DNA of 45,647 nt from Anaerolineales bacterium (lineage in GTDB: Bacteria; Chloroflexota; Anaerolineae; Anaerolineales; UBA11858). The DNA lies in assembly GCA_018335275.1 (NCBI GenBank), contig JAGXKM010000008.1, forward strand, positions 1 through 45,647, written 5' to 3'. Each line of letters begins with the position of its first letter. Position 1 is the stretch's first letter. Below, piece after piece: positions 34,975-44,494 of the stretch. Both the position numbers and the translations under genes were made by a program. A model generated the notes under the pieces. The model was not told where the DNA came from. It was given only the letters and a program-made list of their open reading frames with translations, and did not search any database.

Positions 34975-35237
34975 TTTTCTTCTAGTTGTCGGCTGATCCA
35001 GTGTCCGGTAAAGAGCAGTAAGATGCTGCTGAGGCTGCTGAAACCTGCCCGGATGGGACCGATCCTGAGGAACGAATAGTCGAAATATGCAGCGAACAAG
35101 TGTCCCAACGCGAAACCTGTCCAGGATAGGAAGAGGTATAAGAAAAACTTTCCTCCCCCGCCGCTTTTCCAAAAGTGGAAGATGGAACCGTACAGGGAGG
35201 CGAGCAAAAAACTGAAGAAAAGAGCTGGAGTTGTCAT
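34971..35237 (-). CDS. Small integral membrane protein
   Basis: This 88-residue protein has three hydrophobic helices (about 5-22, 30-50 and 60-80) and a charged C-terminus RQLEEK. Start and stop overlap both neighbours by 4 bases (ATGA), so translation is coupled to mnmA and to the Nudix gene. I do not recognise the family, and nothing in it suggests a catalytic role. Confidence 0.8.
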   Translation of the reverse strand: MTTPALFFSFLLASLYGSIFHFWKSGGGGKFFLYLFLSWTGFALGHLFAAYFDYSFLRIGPIRAGFSSLSSILLLFTGHWISRQLEEK

Positions 35238-36325
35238 GGTGAGGTCCCTTGGATGATGCCGCCCCCCAGACAGATTTCCCCCTGGTAAAAGACAGCGGCT
35301 TGTCCGGGGGTGATGTCCCGGAGGGGTTCTGGAAATTGAACTTTCGCCTTTTGGTCCGGCTGAGGGGTAACCACCCCTTCCCGCGCGGGAGCTGTATACC
35401 GAATTTTTATCTCAGCCTTAAGCGGGGCTTCCGGAGCAGATCCGGAGACCCAATGGACATCCCTGGCTTGCAGAGATGACTGGCCCAATTCATCGCGGGT
35501 GCCAACAAGGAGTGCGTTGCGTTCCGGGTCCTTACCGAGGACATAGTGGGGGCGGGGCGGGGAGATGCCCAGTCCTTTCCGCTGCCCGATGGTGAAGAAG
35601 GCGAGACCCTGATGTTCCCCAAGTTTTTCGCCTTCTGTGTCCAGGATCGGTCCGGGATGATGCACTGTGGGCTGATTTCGGAGGAGAAAGTCGCGATAAT
35701 CGTCTCCCCCCAGGAAGCACAGGTCCTGGCTGTCCGGTCGATGAGCAGCAGGGAGCTGGAACTCTTCGGCCATCTTTCGCACCTCATATTTCGTATAGTC
35801 ACCAAGAGGGAGGAGGGTGTGACGCAAATCATCCTGAGACAGCATGTATAGCACGTAGGATTGGTCTTTATCCGGGTCCACACCCTTTAATAATTGAACT
35901 TTGCCGTTTCGGTTTTCACGAAGGCGGGCATAATGACCGGTGGCCATGTAATCTGCTCCCAGGGCGCGCGCTCGCTGGTACATGAAACCCCAGCGGATAT
36001 GGCGGTTGCATGTCAAACAGGGGTTCGGCGTGATCCCTTTTTGATATCCCTCGATGAAAGCTGAAACGACGGTTTCATGGAAGATCTGTTTCGCATCTAC
36101 AGTGTAATGGGGGATCTGCAGTTGACCGGCGATGGATCGTGCATCTCCTACGGCGTCTGTCGTGCAGCAGCGGTTGTCCAACCCCAGATGTTCCTCGCTC
36201 CACAAACGCAGGGTCATACCAATTACCTGGTACCCTTGCTCTTTGAGAAGGGCTGCGGTTACAGAACTATCAACACCGCCGCTCATACCGACGACCACAC
36301 GTGGGGATCCCATTTTATTTTTCAA
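35234..36325 (-). CDS. mnmA: tRNA-specific 2-thiouridylase MnmA
   Basis: This 363-residue enzyme places sulfur on U34 of tRNAs for Lys, Glu and Gln. The ATP pyrophosphatase loop SGGVDS is at residues 15-20. The two catalytic cysteines sit in CLTCNRHIRWG and SQDLCFLGGDDY. The beta-barrel C-terminal domain is complete. The start is a TTG at 36325 that overlaps the nifS stop (TTGA), preceded by a GAGAG site; an ATG four codons later is possible. The cysteine desulfurase encoded just upstream is the obvious sulfur donor. Confidence 0.97.
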   Translation of the reverse strand: MKNKMGSPRVVVGMSGGVDSSVTAALLKEQGYQVIGMTLRLWSEEHLGLDNRCCTTDAVGDARSIAGQLQIPHYTVDAKQIFHETVVSAFIEGYQKGITPNPCLTCNRHIRWGFMYQRARALGADYMATGHYARLRENRNGKVQLLKGVDPDKDQSYVLYMLSQDDLRHTLLPLGDYTKYEVRKMAEEFQLPAAHRPDSQDLCFLGGDDYRDFLLRNQPTVHHPGPILDTEGEKLGEHQGLAFFTIGQRKGLGISPPRPHYVLGKDPERNALLVGTRDELGQSSLQARDVHWVSGSAPEAPLKAEIKIRYTAPAREGVVTPQPDQKAKVQFPEPLRDITPGQAAVFYQGEICLGGGIIQGTSP

Positions 36326-37476
36326 GTCAGTTCTCTCAACCGTTTAACAACTACAGGTAGGACATCTAAGAAAACATCTACATCCTTTTGATGGGTGTCC
36401 TTACCCACCGTGACTCGTAAGGAACCCTTCGCCCACCCGCGGTCAAATCCCATGCTCAACAGCACAGAGGAAGGTTCAGGGTTTCCTGTTTTGCACGCAG
36501 AACCGGAACTGCAGGCGAAACCCTCGACGTCGAGTGCAGATACCAGCAGGTTGCCGTCCAGCCCCTGGAACGCGAAACTGGCGTGGTTGGGCAGTCTGCG
36601 TTCAGGATGCCCGGTGAGTGTGCTGTCCGGGATGGCACCCAGCACGTTTGAGATCACTCGGTCGCGAAGCTTCTGCGTGTTTTTCAAGCGCTGGTCGGCC
36701 TCCTCATGTACCATCTGGAGTGCTTTGGCCATGCCTACAATCAGGGGAAGGTTTTCTGTCGCTGCTCGTTTCCCAAATTCTTGGGAGCCTCCGGTTTGAA
36801 CCGGGATCAGGGGCGTGCCTTCGCGGACATATAACGCTCCCACTCCTTTGGGCCCATAAAATTTATGCGCCCCGATGGATAACATATCCACTTTCAAATC
36901 ATCCATTTTCAAAGGGAAGTGAGCAGCCCCTTGCACAGCATCTGTGTGGATAAGTACATCCCTCTCCCTGCACAGTGTGCTGATTTCAGAAATGGGGTTC
37001 AGGGTGCCAATTTCATTGTTGGCGTGTATGATGGAAACGAGGATTGTATCAGGGCGGATTCGTTCTGCCACGGAATCGGGATTCACCCCGCCGTATCTAT
37101 CCACAGGAATACATTCCAGATCAAAGCCAAACAGACGCTCCAATTGTTGGGCTGTGTGGGTCACCGCATGATGTTCAACACCGGAAATCAGGATGTGGTT
37201 CCCCTTTCCCTGATCCCTGGCAGCAAGCGCGGCTCCACGGAGAGCCAGGTTGTCACTCTCCGATCCACAGGAAGTGAAGATGACCTCTTTGGGTTGACAA
37301 CCAAAGGTTCCTGCCATCGACCTGCGGGCCTTCTGAAGGGCCGCATCTGCCCGTTGTCCGAACGTGTGAACGGAGGAGGGGTTCCCAAATATGTCCCCAA
37401 AATAGGGCTGCATAGCTTTCAAAACTTTTTCATCTACCGGGGTGGTGGCAGCGTGATCTAAATACACATCAGACAT
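36322..37476 (-). CDS. Cysteine desulfurase (NifS/IscS family)
   Basis: This 384-residue PLP enzyme takes sulfur from cysteine and hands it on as persulfide. The start VYLDHAATTPVDEKVL is typical. The PLP lysine is in SIGAHKFYGPKGVGAL, and the catalytic Cys is in the CSSGSACKTG loop, which is of the group I NifS/IscS length. I chose the ATG at 37476, 6 bases after GGAAGGAGAA. It is first in an operon with mnmA, which suggests that tRNA thiolation is a main use, though iron-sulfur assembly is also possible. Confidence 0.95.
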   Translation of the reverse strand: MSDVYLDHAATTPVDEKVLKAMQPYFGDIFGNPSSVHTFGQRADAALQKARRSMAGTFGCQPKEVIFTSCGSESDNLALRGAALAARDQGKGNHILISGVEHHAVTHTAQQLERLFGFDLECIPVDRYGGVNPDSVAERIRPDTILVSIIHANNEIGTLNPISEISTLCRERDVLIHTDAVQGAAHFPLKMDDLKVDMLSIGAHKFYGPKGVGALYVREGTPLIPVQTGGSQEFGKRAATENLPLIVGMAKALQMVHEEADQRLKNTQKLRDRVISNVLGAIPDSTLTGHPERRLPNHASFAFQGLDGNLLVSALDVEGFACSSGSACKTGNPEPSSVLLSMGFDRGWAKGSLRVTVGKDTHQKDVDVFLDVLPVVVKRLRELT

Positions 37477-37495
37477 GTTTTCTCCTTCCACAGCG

Positions 37496-37504
37496 ATTAT
37501 AGCA
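37496..37504 (-). promoter_or_regulatory. Extended -10 promoter of the nifS-mnmA operon
   Basis: The minus strand reads TGCTATAAT, a perfect extended -10 (TGn then TATAAT), about 20 bases before the nifS ATG, so the leader is short. No clear -35 is seen. Confidence 0.6.
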
Positions 37505-37623
37505 TGTAGGAGAGGGGGAAGTTTCTTTTTAACGTCTAGCTAAAGGAAGGCTGAGGAGTGGAGTTCTGGCTTCCACTCTGTGTAAAAAAACGTGGTTTTG
37601 ACCCCTTTTTGAGACCTCTTTGT

Positions 37624-37629
37624 TATAAT
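37624..37629 (+). promoter_or_regulatory. -10 element of the phosphohexomutase operon
   Basis: A perfect TATAAT lies 37 bases before the ATG at 37666, which has GGGAGGA just upstream. A TTGACC 20 bases before it is too far for an ideal -35. It is divergent from the nifS promoter. Confidence 0.55.
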
Positions 37630-37665
37630 ACGGTCGTTGATTAAATAAATGGTAAGGGAGGATTC

Positions 37666-39099
37666 ATGGTATCGGATATCAAGTTCGGAACCGATGGGTG
37701 GCGTGGCCATGTGGCGGAGGATTATACCTTTGCAAATGTCAGACGTTGTTCTCAAGGTTATGCATCTTATTTAAAGAGTCAGGGATTGGAAGGGGAATGG
37801 GTCGTCGTGGGGCATGATCGACGCTATCAGGGCGAGAACTTCGCTTCTGCCGTAGCTGAGGTCTTGGCCGGAAATGGGTTCCACGTTTACTTAACGGACG
37901 GTCCGACACCTACTCCCGTTATCTCATATTCAGTCGTGGCCAGAGAGGCTGCTGCTGCGGTCAATGTCACCGCTTCCCATAACCCCTTTACGGATAATGG
38001 TTTCAAAGTGCGGGATGAAAACGGCGGAGCTGTAGCGCCTGAAGGCTTGCGGGAAATTGAGGAGAATATCCCGCCTTCTGAGGCTGAAGTCAAACGCACT
38101 CCCTATTCTGAAGCTGTGGATCAAGGCTTGATCGTGAGATTTGATCCCGCCCCGGATTATATATCCCATATCGAAGAATTGATTGATCTTGATCCCATCC
38201 GGGAAGCTGGTTTGAAAATCCTGGTGGATCCCATGTGGGGCAACAGCGCAGGTTGGTTTCCTCGTTTATTAGAGGGAGGTTCCACACGGGTGATGGAGAT
38301 TCATAAAACCAGAAACCCGCTTTTTCCTGATATGACGCGCCCTGAACCCATCCCCCCGAACATCGACGCGGGGTTAAATGCCACTGTGGAGAAGGGAGCG
38401 GATGTTTTAGTGATCAATGATGGGGATGGAGACCGGGTGGGGATTGGAGATGAGAAGGGGACTTTCATTGATCAGCTTCGCGTTTATGGTTTACTGGCAT
38501 ATTACCTCCTGGAAGTGAGGGGGGAACGTGGTCCGATTGTGAAGACGATCTCCACCACCACCATGCTCGAGAAATTAGGAAAGAAATATGATGTCCCGGT
38601 TTACAACACAGGGGTTGGATTCAAGTATGTCGCCCCAAAGATGTTGGAAACGGACGCGCTGGTGGGTGGGGAGGAATCAGGTGGTTATGCCTTCCGCGGC
38701 CATGTCCCGGAGCGGGATGGCATTTTAGGAGGATTATATATCTTGGATATGATGGTCAAGCTGGATAAGAAACCTTCTGAATTAATTGAGGTCCTTTTTG
38801 AGAGCGTTGGCGCGCATTATTACGACCGGATCGACACCCCGTTTGAGGGGGATCGTGAACAGAAAAGGAAACGCATAGAATCCGCTGATCCCGATGTGAT
38901 TGGTGGGTTGAAAGTCACAGACTTGATCACCATTGACGGATATAAATTTGCCCTTGAAGATGGAGGGTGGTTGTTGATACGTTTTTCCGGGACCGAACCG
39001 ATCATCCGCGTGTACTGTGAGACCACCCATCAGGACCGGGTGGATGAGATCTTGAAAGATGGGCTGCGGATTGCGGGATTGGATGTGGACGCGTTGTGA
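37666..39099 (+). CDS. Phosphoglucomutase/phosphomannomutase family enzyme
   Basis: This 477-residue cytoplasmic enzyme shifts phosphate between C1 and C6 of hexoses (or an equivalent sugar). The phosphoserine motif is TASHNP with Ser104. The metal loop is DGDGDRVGI, sugar-binding [12 protein letters not shown] follows, and the phosphate-binding [14 protein letters not shown] closes the protein. Start FGTDGWRG is typical of the family. Specificity for glucose, mannose or glucosamine cannot be settled by reading. It overlaps tatD by 4 bases. Confidence 0.95.
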   Translation: MVSDIKFGTDGWRGHVAEDYTFANVRRCSQGYASYLKSQGLEGEWVVVGHDRRYQGENFASAVAEVLAGNGFHVYLTDGPTPTPVISYSVVAREAAAAVNVTASHNPFTDNGFKVRDENGGAVAPEGLREIEENIPPSEAEVKRTPYSEAVDQGLIVRFDPAPDYISHIEELIDLDPIREAGLKILVDPMWGNSAGWFPRLLEGGSTRVMEIHKTRNPLFPDMTRPEPIPPNIDAGLNATVEKGADVLVINDGDGDRVGIGDEKGTFIDQLRVYGLLAYYLLEVRGERGPIVKTISTTTMLEKLGKKYDVPVYNTGVGFKYVAPKMLETDALVGGEESGGYAFRGHVPERDGILGGLYILDMMVKLDKKPSELIEVLFESVGAHYYDRIDTPFEGDREQKRKRIESADPDVIGGLKVTDLITIDGYKFALEDGGWLLIRFSGTEPIIRVYCETTHQDRVDEILKDGLRIAGLDVDAL

Positions 39100-39911
39100 A
39101 ACTGGCTGATACCCACTGTCACCTAAATTTTGAGGCTTATGAGGATGACTTGGACCAGGTCTTAGATCGCGCCTGGGACGTGGGCTTGGAGCGCGTACTC
39201 ATCCCGGCGCTGGACTTAAAGTCCAGCAAAGAGGTGGTGGAACTGGCAGAGGGGGATCCCCGCTTGTTCGCCGCGGTGGGCGTTCATCCAAACAGTGCGG
39301 AAACATGGGATACGGGGACAGCGGAGATGCTGATTGAACTGGCCCGGCATCCAAAAGTCAAAGCCATTGGGGAGATCGGTTTGGATTATTATCATGACCG
39401 GGCTCCGCGGGAGGTACAAATCAAAGTCTTGTCCCGGCAGTTGGCCTTGGCGAGGGAGTGCGATCTGCCCGTGGTGTTGCATGTCAGAAATACCGCTGAG
39501 GAGGATCGATCTTGTATAATAGATTTATTGGAGGAGCTAAAAAAGCGGCCTCAAGGTACACAAGAAGAACCCCTCGCGAAGGGAGGGCGCGGCGTGGTGC
39601 ACTCTTTTTCTGGAAACCTTGAAGAAGCCCGTCAGGTGATTGCTCTTGGTTATCTCGTGGGCATCACCGGGCCGGTAACATTTGAGAAGGCGAAAACCAT
39701 GCAGGACGTGGCGGCTTTCTCTCCGTTGACGTCCATATTGATCGAAACGGACGGTCCCTTCCTAACCCCTCATCCTCACCGGGGGAAGAGGAATGAACCG
39801 GCTTATGTGAAATATATTGCTGAGAAGATCGCTCAATTAAAAGCACGGTCTGCACGAGAAGTTGGCGAGGTTTCAACGGAGAACGCGGACCGCCTGTTTC
39901 AATGGAGATAA
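39096..39911 (+). CDS. TatD-family metal-dependent deoxyribonuclease
   Basis: This 271-residue TIM-barrel hydrolase has DTHCHLNF with the metal pair His-x-His, Glu in [10 protein letters not shown], the LHVRN and VHSFSGN histidines, and the final Asp in ETDGPFL. Members cleave DNA or D-aminoacyl-tRNA as 3'-5' nucleases or esterases. The GTG start overlaps the mutase stop (GTGA), so translation is coupled. An insert around [16 protein letters not shown] lengthens a loop; it is not in most relatives I know. Confidence 0.93.
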   Translation: MKLADTHCHLNFEAYEDDLDQVLDRAWDVGLERVLIPALDLKSSKEVVELAEGDPRLFAAVGVHPNSAETWDTGTAEMLIELARHPKVKAIGEIGLDYYHDRAPREVQIKVLSRQLALARECDLPVVLHVRNTAEEDRSCIIDLLEELKKRPQGTQEEPLAKGGRGVVHSFSGNLEEARQVIALGYLVGITGPVTFEKAKTMQDVAAFSPLTSILIETDGPFLTPHPHRGKRNEPAYVKYIAEKIAQLKARSAREVGEVSTENADRLFQWR

Positions 39912-39915
39912 AGAT

Positions 39916-40878
39916 TTGGAAACGGTAGCATTTTTGGATTTTATCGATCATCAAATAGCGAAGATTGACCAGCGGATGCTTTCCCGTTCTGAGGGGTATA
40001 ACCCGGATTTGGGAGCGGCCCTGGAACATTTGTTGACATCGGGGGGAAAGAGGATCCGACCCGCAGTTGTGATTCTCACTGGAACGCTGCTGGGGGCTGA
40101 TGAGGATCCTTTGGTCTCATTGGGGGCTTCGATTGAATTATTACACACCGCAACCCTCGTTCATGATGATTTAATTGATGGCTCTTTGCTCAGGCGGGGG
40201 ATCCCCACGCTGAATTCAAATTGGTCCCCTGAAGCCACGGTCCTCACCGGAGATTTCATTTTCGCCCAGGCAGCGGAAATCGCTTCCGAGATTCGATCCA
40301 CTGAAGTTATGTCATTGTTTTCGAAAACGTTGTCGGTTATCGTCAATGGTGAGGTCAGGCAGCTGTTCAGTGAACAGAAGGTGACCAGTCGGGAAGAGTA
40401 TTTCCGAAGGATTTATGAAAAAACGGGGTCACTTTTTGTACTGGCGGCTCACGCGGCTGCTTTAATCAGCTCTGCGGATGATAGCCAGGTGGAAGCGGCG
40501 AAAAAGTATGGAAATCAGCTGGGGAAAGCATTCCAGGTTGTGGATGATGTCCTGGACTTTGTGGGGAATGAGGAGCGATTGGGAAAACCGGTTGGACGGG
40601 ACCTGTATCATGGGGTGCTCACGCTGCCCACCTTGTATTACATGGAACAGAATCCGGGTGATGAGGATCTAAGCGATCTCCTGGATGGGAAAAGGGATAA
40701 ACAGCTTGTAGTTCAGGTTATCGAGAAAATAAAATCCAGCGGGAGCATAGAACGGGCCCTGGATGACGCATGCGGGTCCGCAGAAAGGGCTGTAGAAGCC
40801 CTGCAAGTCTTCCCCGGGGGGAAAGAAAAGGAAGCCCTGAAAAAATTGGCCCAATTTGTAGTGGAGCGGGACGTCTGA
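39916..40878 (+). CDS. Trans-polyprenyl diphosphate synthase
   Basis: This 320-residue enzyme extends allylic diphosphates with isopentenyl diphosphate, feeding quinone or carrier-lipid synthesis. The first Asp-rich motif is LVHDDLIDGSLLRRG and the second is VVDDVLDFVGNEERLGKPVGRDL read in two parts. GGKRIRPAVV and ASIELLHTATL are also typical. I chose the TTG at 39916, since ATGGAGATAAAGA lies just before it; the frame is open to a TTG at 39862 inside tatD. Product length (farnesyl to octaprenyl) cannot be read reliably. A UbiA-like protein that could use its product is coded at 44495. Confidence 0.93.
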   Translation: METVAFLDFIDHQIAKIDQRMLSRSEGYNPDLGAALEHLLTSGGKRIRPAVVILTGTLLGADEDPLVSLGASIELLHTATLVHDDLIDGSLLRRGIPTLNSNWSPEATVLTGDFIFAQAAEIASEIRSTEVMSLFSKTLSVIVNGEVRQLFSEQKVTSREEYFRRIYEKTGSLFVLAAHAAALISSADDSQVEAAKKYGNQLGKAFQVVDDVLDFVGNEERLGKPVGRDLYHGVLTLPTLYYMEQNPGDEDLSDLLDGKRDKQLVVQVIEKIKSSGSIERALDDACGSAERAVEALQVFPGGKEKEALKKLAQFVVERDV

Positions 40879-40999
40879 GGGAAGACGGTATTTATGAAGC
40901 CGCTCACTTTGCATGTTGAAGTGGGTCTATTTATTTAACTGCGGGTCCTGACCTAAATGATCACAGTTTTTGACAGATAGGTTAGAGGGCCTTGTAGAT

Positions 41000-42484
41000 T
41001 TATTGCGCGGGGAGATTATAAAAATTATAGATCGCTTCGGATAATTTCCCCACCAGGAGGGAGGCGTTGTCCCAAATAATCTGCACAGGATGATCCAGAA
41101 AAATGACCAGGATGTATTCCCCACCAGGTGAGTAGACGATCCCTGCATCCCCCAAGGTGTACATGATTCCGTTGAATGTCGTCCAGCTGTGTTTATGGGC
41201 GATCTCCGTCGTGTCAGGGACGCCGCCATCAATTAAGTAGGCGATCTTGTTCTGCGAGAGGTAATTGATCATCGTCTGACATTCTTCCTGAGTAAATTGA
41301 TCTGGGAAAATTGCTTTCAGCGCACCTCCCCCCGTTTCGGAACATTGATAAATATCTTCCAGTAGCATACCCATATCGGAGGGCGTTGTCTGGTTATAGG
41401 GGTCTGGGTCCGTGTCGACATCGTCCCTTTGATTGGCCGGTGTCTGGAACCGTTGTAAAAGGGGCGACCCCAGGCCAAATTCCCCGGCTAAAAAGGTGTT
41501 TTCCAACCCTAATTTGCGCATGTCTTCCGTGATCTCTAAGGGTGCTAAATTGGGATCAATCACCCGCTCCATCACCCAATCCGCATCCGCGTTGCCGGAT
41601 TGGATGATCATTTTTTGTAAGAGATTCAAAGCTTCCGTGTCTTCGTCAATTTCAATCCGTCTGAATACGGAGACCATGATCGGTATTTTTGCGATGCTGC
41701 CGGAAGTGAACGCCACATCCGGATTGGTGGGTATCTCTTGTCCGTTTTGATAGGCGAAATGGATCTCTTCCGTAGCGTCCAGGTGAAACATATATAACCC
41801 GACAATCCCATCAAACCCATTGATATCAATGGTTTGTTTCAGGAGTGTCTCCAAATTTTTCAGAGAGGGACGCGGTGGGTTGGTGCGGCTTTTGGGGAGG
41901 TTGATCCTGCGGTTATTCACGGAAAACAAAGCGTTTTCGATCGCGGTAACCGCCCGATCTATGTCCAGTTCTGTGCCTTCTTGACCGGAAATGAACTTGA
42001 CTGTCCCCGTTTGTGGTTTCGCTGCTGTGGGAGGTTTATCATAGCGGGCGGAGATCTCATCTTTTAAGTATGTCCTCAACCTTTCTTCAGAGTAATCGGC
42101 CCGCAAGGGGATGGCACTTTCCCGCCTTTCCCGACCCCAGAGGTAATCCCAGAAGCCTGACCAGAAGGGCTGATCCGTGCGCTCTAAATCTGCAGCAGCC
42201 AACATGCTTTCCAGGTCTAACTCAAACCCCACGGTGGAAGGTGCGAGGTGGATGATCGCTTCATCATACCGCAGTTCTACAGGCTGGGAATAGGCCTCCA
42301 AGAGCCTTTGAGCTGCTTCCTGGCGGGTGAGTCCAGCCACTGGCACATTTGCGACCTCCATTCCTGAGGGATATTGGGTCCTCAGGCGGCTGAAGCGCAC
42401 GGTTTGAAATGTGGTCAGGACAACAGCAGCTATGAGCAGAGATACCGCAATCCATTTTAACGCAGAGAAAGACCTTCTTCGCAA
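41000..42484 (-). CDS. Membrane-anchored beta-lactamase-fold serine hydrolase with PG_binding_4-like domain
   Basis: This 494-residue protein has a signal anchor at 11-27, one or two alpha/beta PG_binding_4/VanW-like modules (about 40-195), and a class A beta-lactamase-fold domain (about 215-485). The catalytic tetrad SxxK is Ser263-Ile-Ala-Lys266 (TSGSIAKIP). The SDN motif is SGN in QSGNADADW. At the KTG position it reads KHS (AHKHSWTT), a change that would alter substrate recognition. It is therefore more likely a peptidoglycan-related hydrolase than an antibiotic-resistance enzyme. It is convergent with the polyprenyl synthase gene and transcribed alone. Confidence 0.85.
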   Translation of the reverse strand: MRRRSFSALKWIAVSLLIAAVVLTTFQTVRFSRLRTQYPSGMEVANVPVAGLTRQEAAQRLLEAYSQPVELRYDEAIIHLAPSTVGFELDLESMLAAADLERTDQPFWSGFWDYLWGRERRESAIPLRADYSEERLRTYLKDEISARYDKPPTAAKPQTGTVKFISGQEGTELDIDRAVTAIENALFSVNNRRINLPKSRTNPPRPSLKNLETLLKQTIDINGFDGIVGLYMFHLDATEEIHFAYQNGQEIPTNPDVAFTSGSIAKIPIMVSVFRRIEIDEDTEALNLLQKMIIQSGNADADWVMERVIDPNLAPLEITEDMRKLGLENTFLAGEFGLGSPLLQRFQTPANQRDDVDTDPDPYNQTTPSDMGMLLEDIYQCSETGGGALKAIFPDQFTQEECQTMINYLSQNKIAYLIDGGVPDTTEIAHKHSWTTFNGIMYTLGDAGIVYSPGGEYILVIFLDHPVQIIWDNASLLVGKLSEAIYNFYNLPAQ

Positions 42485-42805
42485 AATAACTCCTTTTAGC
42501 TTAACAATTTCACAGGGGTAAGTCTAACACAGGTTCGTGTTCTTGCCAAATCGGACCTTTCATACCTGGATCCCCCTGAAAGGTGGATTTAATCGCGCTT
42601 TTTGGGGAAACACTGCTTGATGTGCATTTTGTTTTTCAGATACTTCAGTAAAAATCGTTTCAACGAAGAATGTTTGGGATAAATTCCCATCTTGATCTTC
42701 GACCCAGGATGAGTTAATCCTCTACTGGCCGTTAAAATAAAACACCAGGTTGATGTTTGGCACCAGCTGGTGTTTTGGTGAGCAGGGGGAGATCACGATA
42801 CGAGA
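42485..42805. other. Intergenic region between the CBM48 gene and the serine hydrolase gene
   Basis: These 321 bases contain no gene that I can support. The part next to the CBM48 gene holds its terminator (42739-42776). The rest presumably contains the promoter of the serine hydrolase gene, which I cannot place with confidence. Confidence 0.5.
42739..42776 (-). terminator. Intrinsic terminator of the CBM48 gene
   Basis: A 10-bp perfect stem pairs 42739-42748 (AAAACACCAG) with 42767-42776 around an 18-base loop. On the minus strand it is followed by TTTTATTTTAA, a good U tract. It lies 30 bases after the CBM48 stop. The plus strand also ends in TTTT. Confidence 0.8.
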
Positions 42806-43132
42806 TCAGGAGGAAGGGGCTTCTGGGATTTCTACGACACAGTTGTCCTTGCCAAACTCTCCCGGGATATATTCATCCGCTTCCCATTCGTTGTACCATT
42901 TTTTGCTATTTAGCAAGTAGCGGAATTCATATTTCTTTCCCGGTTCTAAATCCAGGTTGACCTTGAAATCGCCATTTTTTAACTTTCTCATAGGCGTGTC
43001 TGTCCTGCTCCAATCGTTGAAGTCTCCCACCAGATGAGCAGTTTCCACTTCGTACTCGGGTTGTTCGTTTTTTCCTAGGCGGAAGGTCACTTTATACACG
43101 TCGCGGGTTTTTACGTATCGTTTTTTTAGCAT
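42806..43132 (-). CDS. Stand-alone glycogen-binding (CBM48/AMPK-beta-like) domain protein
   Basis: This 108-residue protein is a single CBM48-like domain with nothing attached. The core is AHLVGDFNDWSRTDTPMRKL, then NGDFKVNLDLEPGKKYEFRYL and WEADEYIPGEFGKDN; the Trp and Tyr positions that contact alpha-glucan are in place. I chose the ATG at 43132 (MLKKRYVKTRDVYKV); the frame is open to 43243 without a good site. Such stand-alone domains may carry enzymes to glycogen. No glycogen enzyme is adjacent; the nearest sugar gene is the mutase at 37666. Confidence 0.88.
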   Translation of the reverse strand: MLKKRYVKTRDVYKVTFRLGKNEQPEYEVETAHLVGDFNDWSRTDTPMRKLKNGDFKVNLDLEPGKKYEFRYLLNSKKWYNEWEADEYIPGEFGKDNCVVEIPEAPSS

Positions 43133-43420
43133 AAGCGTCTGAAATCTCCAGCGATTTATATGACTTTTGTCCTCAGCTGAAGGATATTTTATCATATTTT
43201 TTACTTGTTTGGAGGGTTGAAAAATAATAAGGGTTAAGAGCAAGTTAAATTTAGATTAGCAATATATTTTCTTCATAAGAGCAGGGAGGTTATTTTCTTC
43301 ACTGAATAAGGATTCAAAAATGATTTATATTTAATGCTCCAGCATCCACCTGACTTGGGTGGGCCGATTACGTTCGTTGCGATGTTCGGATAAGAATAGG
43401 CATCAAAGGGAAAAGAAATT

Positions 43421-44380
43421 ATGCTGCGTGCTTTGCTGATTTATTTGTCTCAAGCTGATTGGGCTCAGAATATCGTTCGCCGTTGGGGTTTTGCGAGAGA
43501 TATGGCATCCAGGTTTGTCGCCGGGGAGGACATCCAGAGCGCGTTTGATGCCGTGAAGCAGCTCAACAGGAAGGGTATTAACGTCACTTTGGATCACCTT
43601 GGGGAGCATGTTTCCACCCAGGAAGGAGCGGTGATGGCCAAAGATGAGATCCTTCGCCTTCTCGACCGGATCGAGAAAGAGGAACTTCGCTCAGGGGTGT
43701 CCATAAAATTGACCCAAATAGGATTGGGGCTCGATCAGAATGTATGTCTTTCCCATTTAGAAGAAATATTGGTAAAAGCCAAAGAACAGAGAAACTTTAT
43801 CCGCATCGATATGGAAGGATCCCAATACACAGATGCGACTCTTGCAACTTATCACCAAATGGTTGAGAAGGGTTTTGGGGATGTCGTCGGGGTTGTCCTT
43901 CAATCCTACTTATACCGGAGTGAGCGGGATTTGGAGGAGATCTTGAACCAAGGGGGCAAGGTGCGTCTGTGCAAAGGAGCGTATAAAGAACCCGCTGACG
44001 TGGCTTTTCCCAAAAAATCAGATGTGGATCAAAACTTCGATAACTGCAGCCAGTTGATGATGGATTCTTCATTGAAAAACGACTCCCAATTGAGTGAGGA
44101 TGGCAGAATTCCACCCGTCCCTGCGATCGCCACACATGACGAGGAGCGAATCGCATTCGCAAAAGAATACGCAGAAGCAATCGGTTTGCCAAAAAACGGG
44201 TTGGAGTTTCAAATGCTGTATGGCATCCGGGGAGACATCCAGGTAAACCTCGTGGATGAAGGTTATCCTGTCCGCGTTTATGTCCCTTATGGAACGGAAT
44301 GGTATCCTTATTTTGTCCGGCGTCTCGCGGAACGCCCAGCGAATCTCTGGTTTTTTCTTTCCAACCTGCTGCGGGGATGA
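43421..44380 (+). CDS. Proline dehydrogenase
   Basis: This 319-residue flavoenzyme oxidises proline to pyrroline-5-carboxylate, the first step of proline use. The TIM barrel is seen through VSIKLTQIGLG, FIRIDMEGSQYTD, VLQSYLYRSERDL, VRLCKGAYKEP, IATHDEERI and MLYGIRGDIQ, with VYVPYGTEWYPYFVRRLAERP at the end, split across two motifs of the family. It is the monofunctional form; no pyrroline-5-carboxylate dehydrogenase is adjacent. Electrons go to FAD and then probably to the quinone pool. AAAGGGAAAAG lies before the ATG. Confidence 0.95.
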   Translation: MLRALLIYLSQADWAQNIVRRWGFARDMASRFVAGEDIQSAFDAVKQLNRKGINVTLDHLGEHVSTQEGAVMAKDEILRLLDRIEKEELRSGVSIKLTQIGLGLDQNVCLSHLEEILVKAKEQRNFIRIDMEGSQYTDATLATYHQMVEKGFGDVVGVVLQSYLYRSERDLEEILNQGGKVRLCKGAYKEPADVAFPKKSDVDQNFDNCSQLMMDSSLKNDSQLSEDGRIPPVPAIATHDEERIAFAKEYAEAIGLPKNGLEFQMLYGIRGDIQVNLVDEGYPVRVYVPYGTEWYPYFVRRLAERPANLWFFLSNLLRG

Positions 44381-44457
44381 TTTGATTGGGATTCACATGG
44401 GGACATTAAAGAGGTCTGAATCCTTACGGGGGAATGGAATCTCGGTCGGTGAATGGA

Positions 44458-44486
44458 TTATCTTCTCCCAAAACAGCAGTTATAAT
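44458..44486 (+). promoter_or_regulatory. Promoter of the UbiA-like gene
   Basis: TTATCT (44458-44463) and a perfect TATAAT (44481-44486) are 17 bases apart. The start near 44493 leaves almost no leader before ATG 44495 and only 14 bases before ATG 44507. Confidence 0.55.
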
Positions 44487-44494
44487 GCTGTTAT

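Noticed and set aside
37556-37578. Hairpin between the nifS and mutase promoters as a terminator
   Set aside because: Only 7 bp with no T tract in either direction after the stem; at most a weak operator.
40879-40999. Terminator between the polyprenyl synthase and serine hydrolase genes
   Set aside because: Only a 5-bp stem (CACTT/AAGTG) is seen, without a proper T run.
41000-42484. Antibiotic-resistance class A beta-lactamase
   Set aside because: SDN and KTG motifs are changed, and a membrane anchor plus peptidoglycan-binding-type modules precede the domain.
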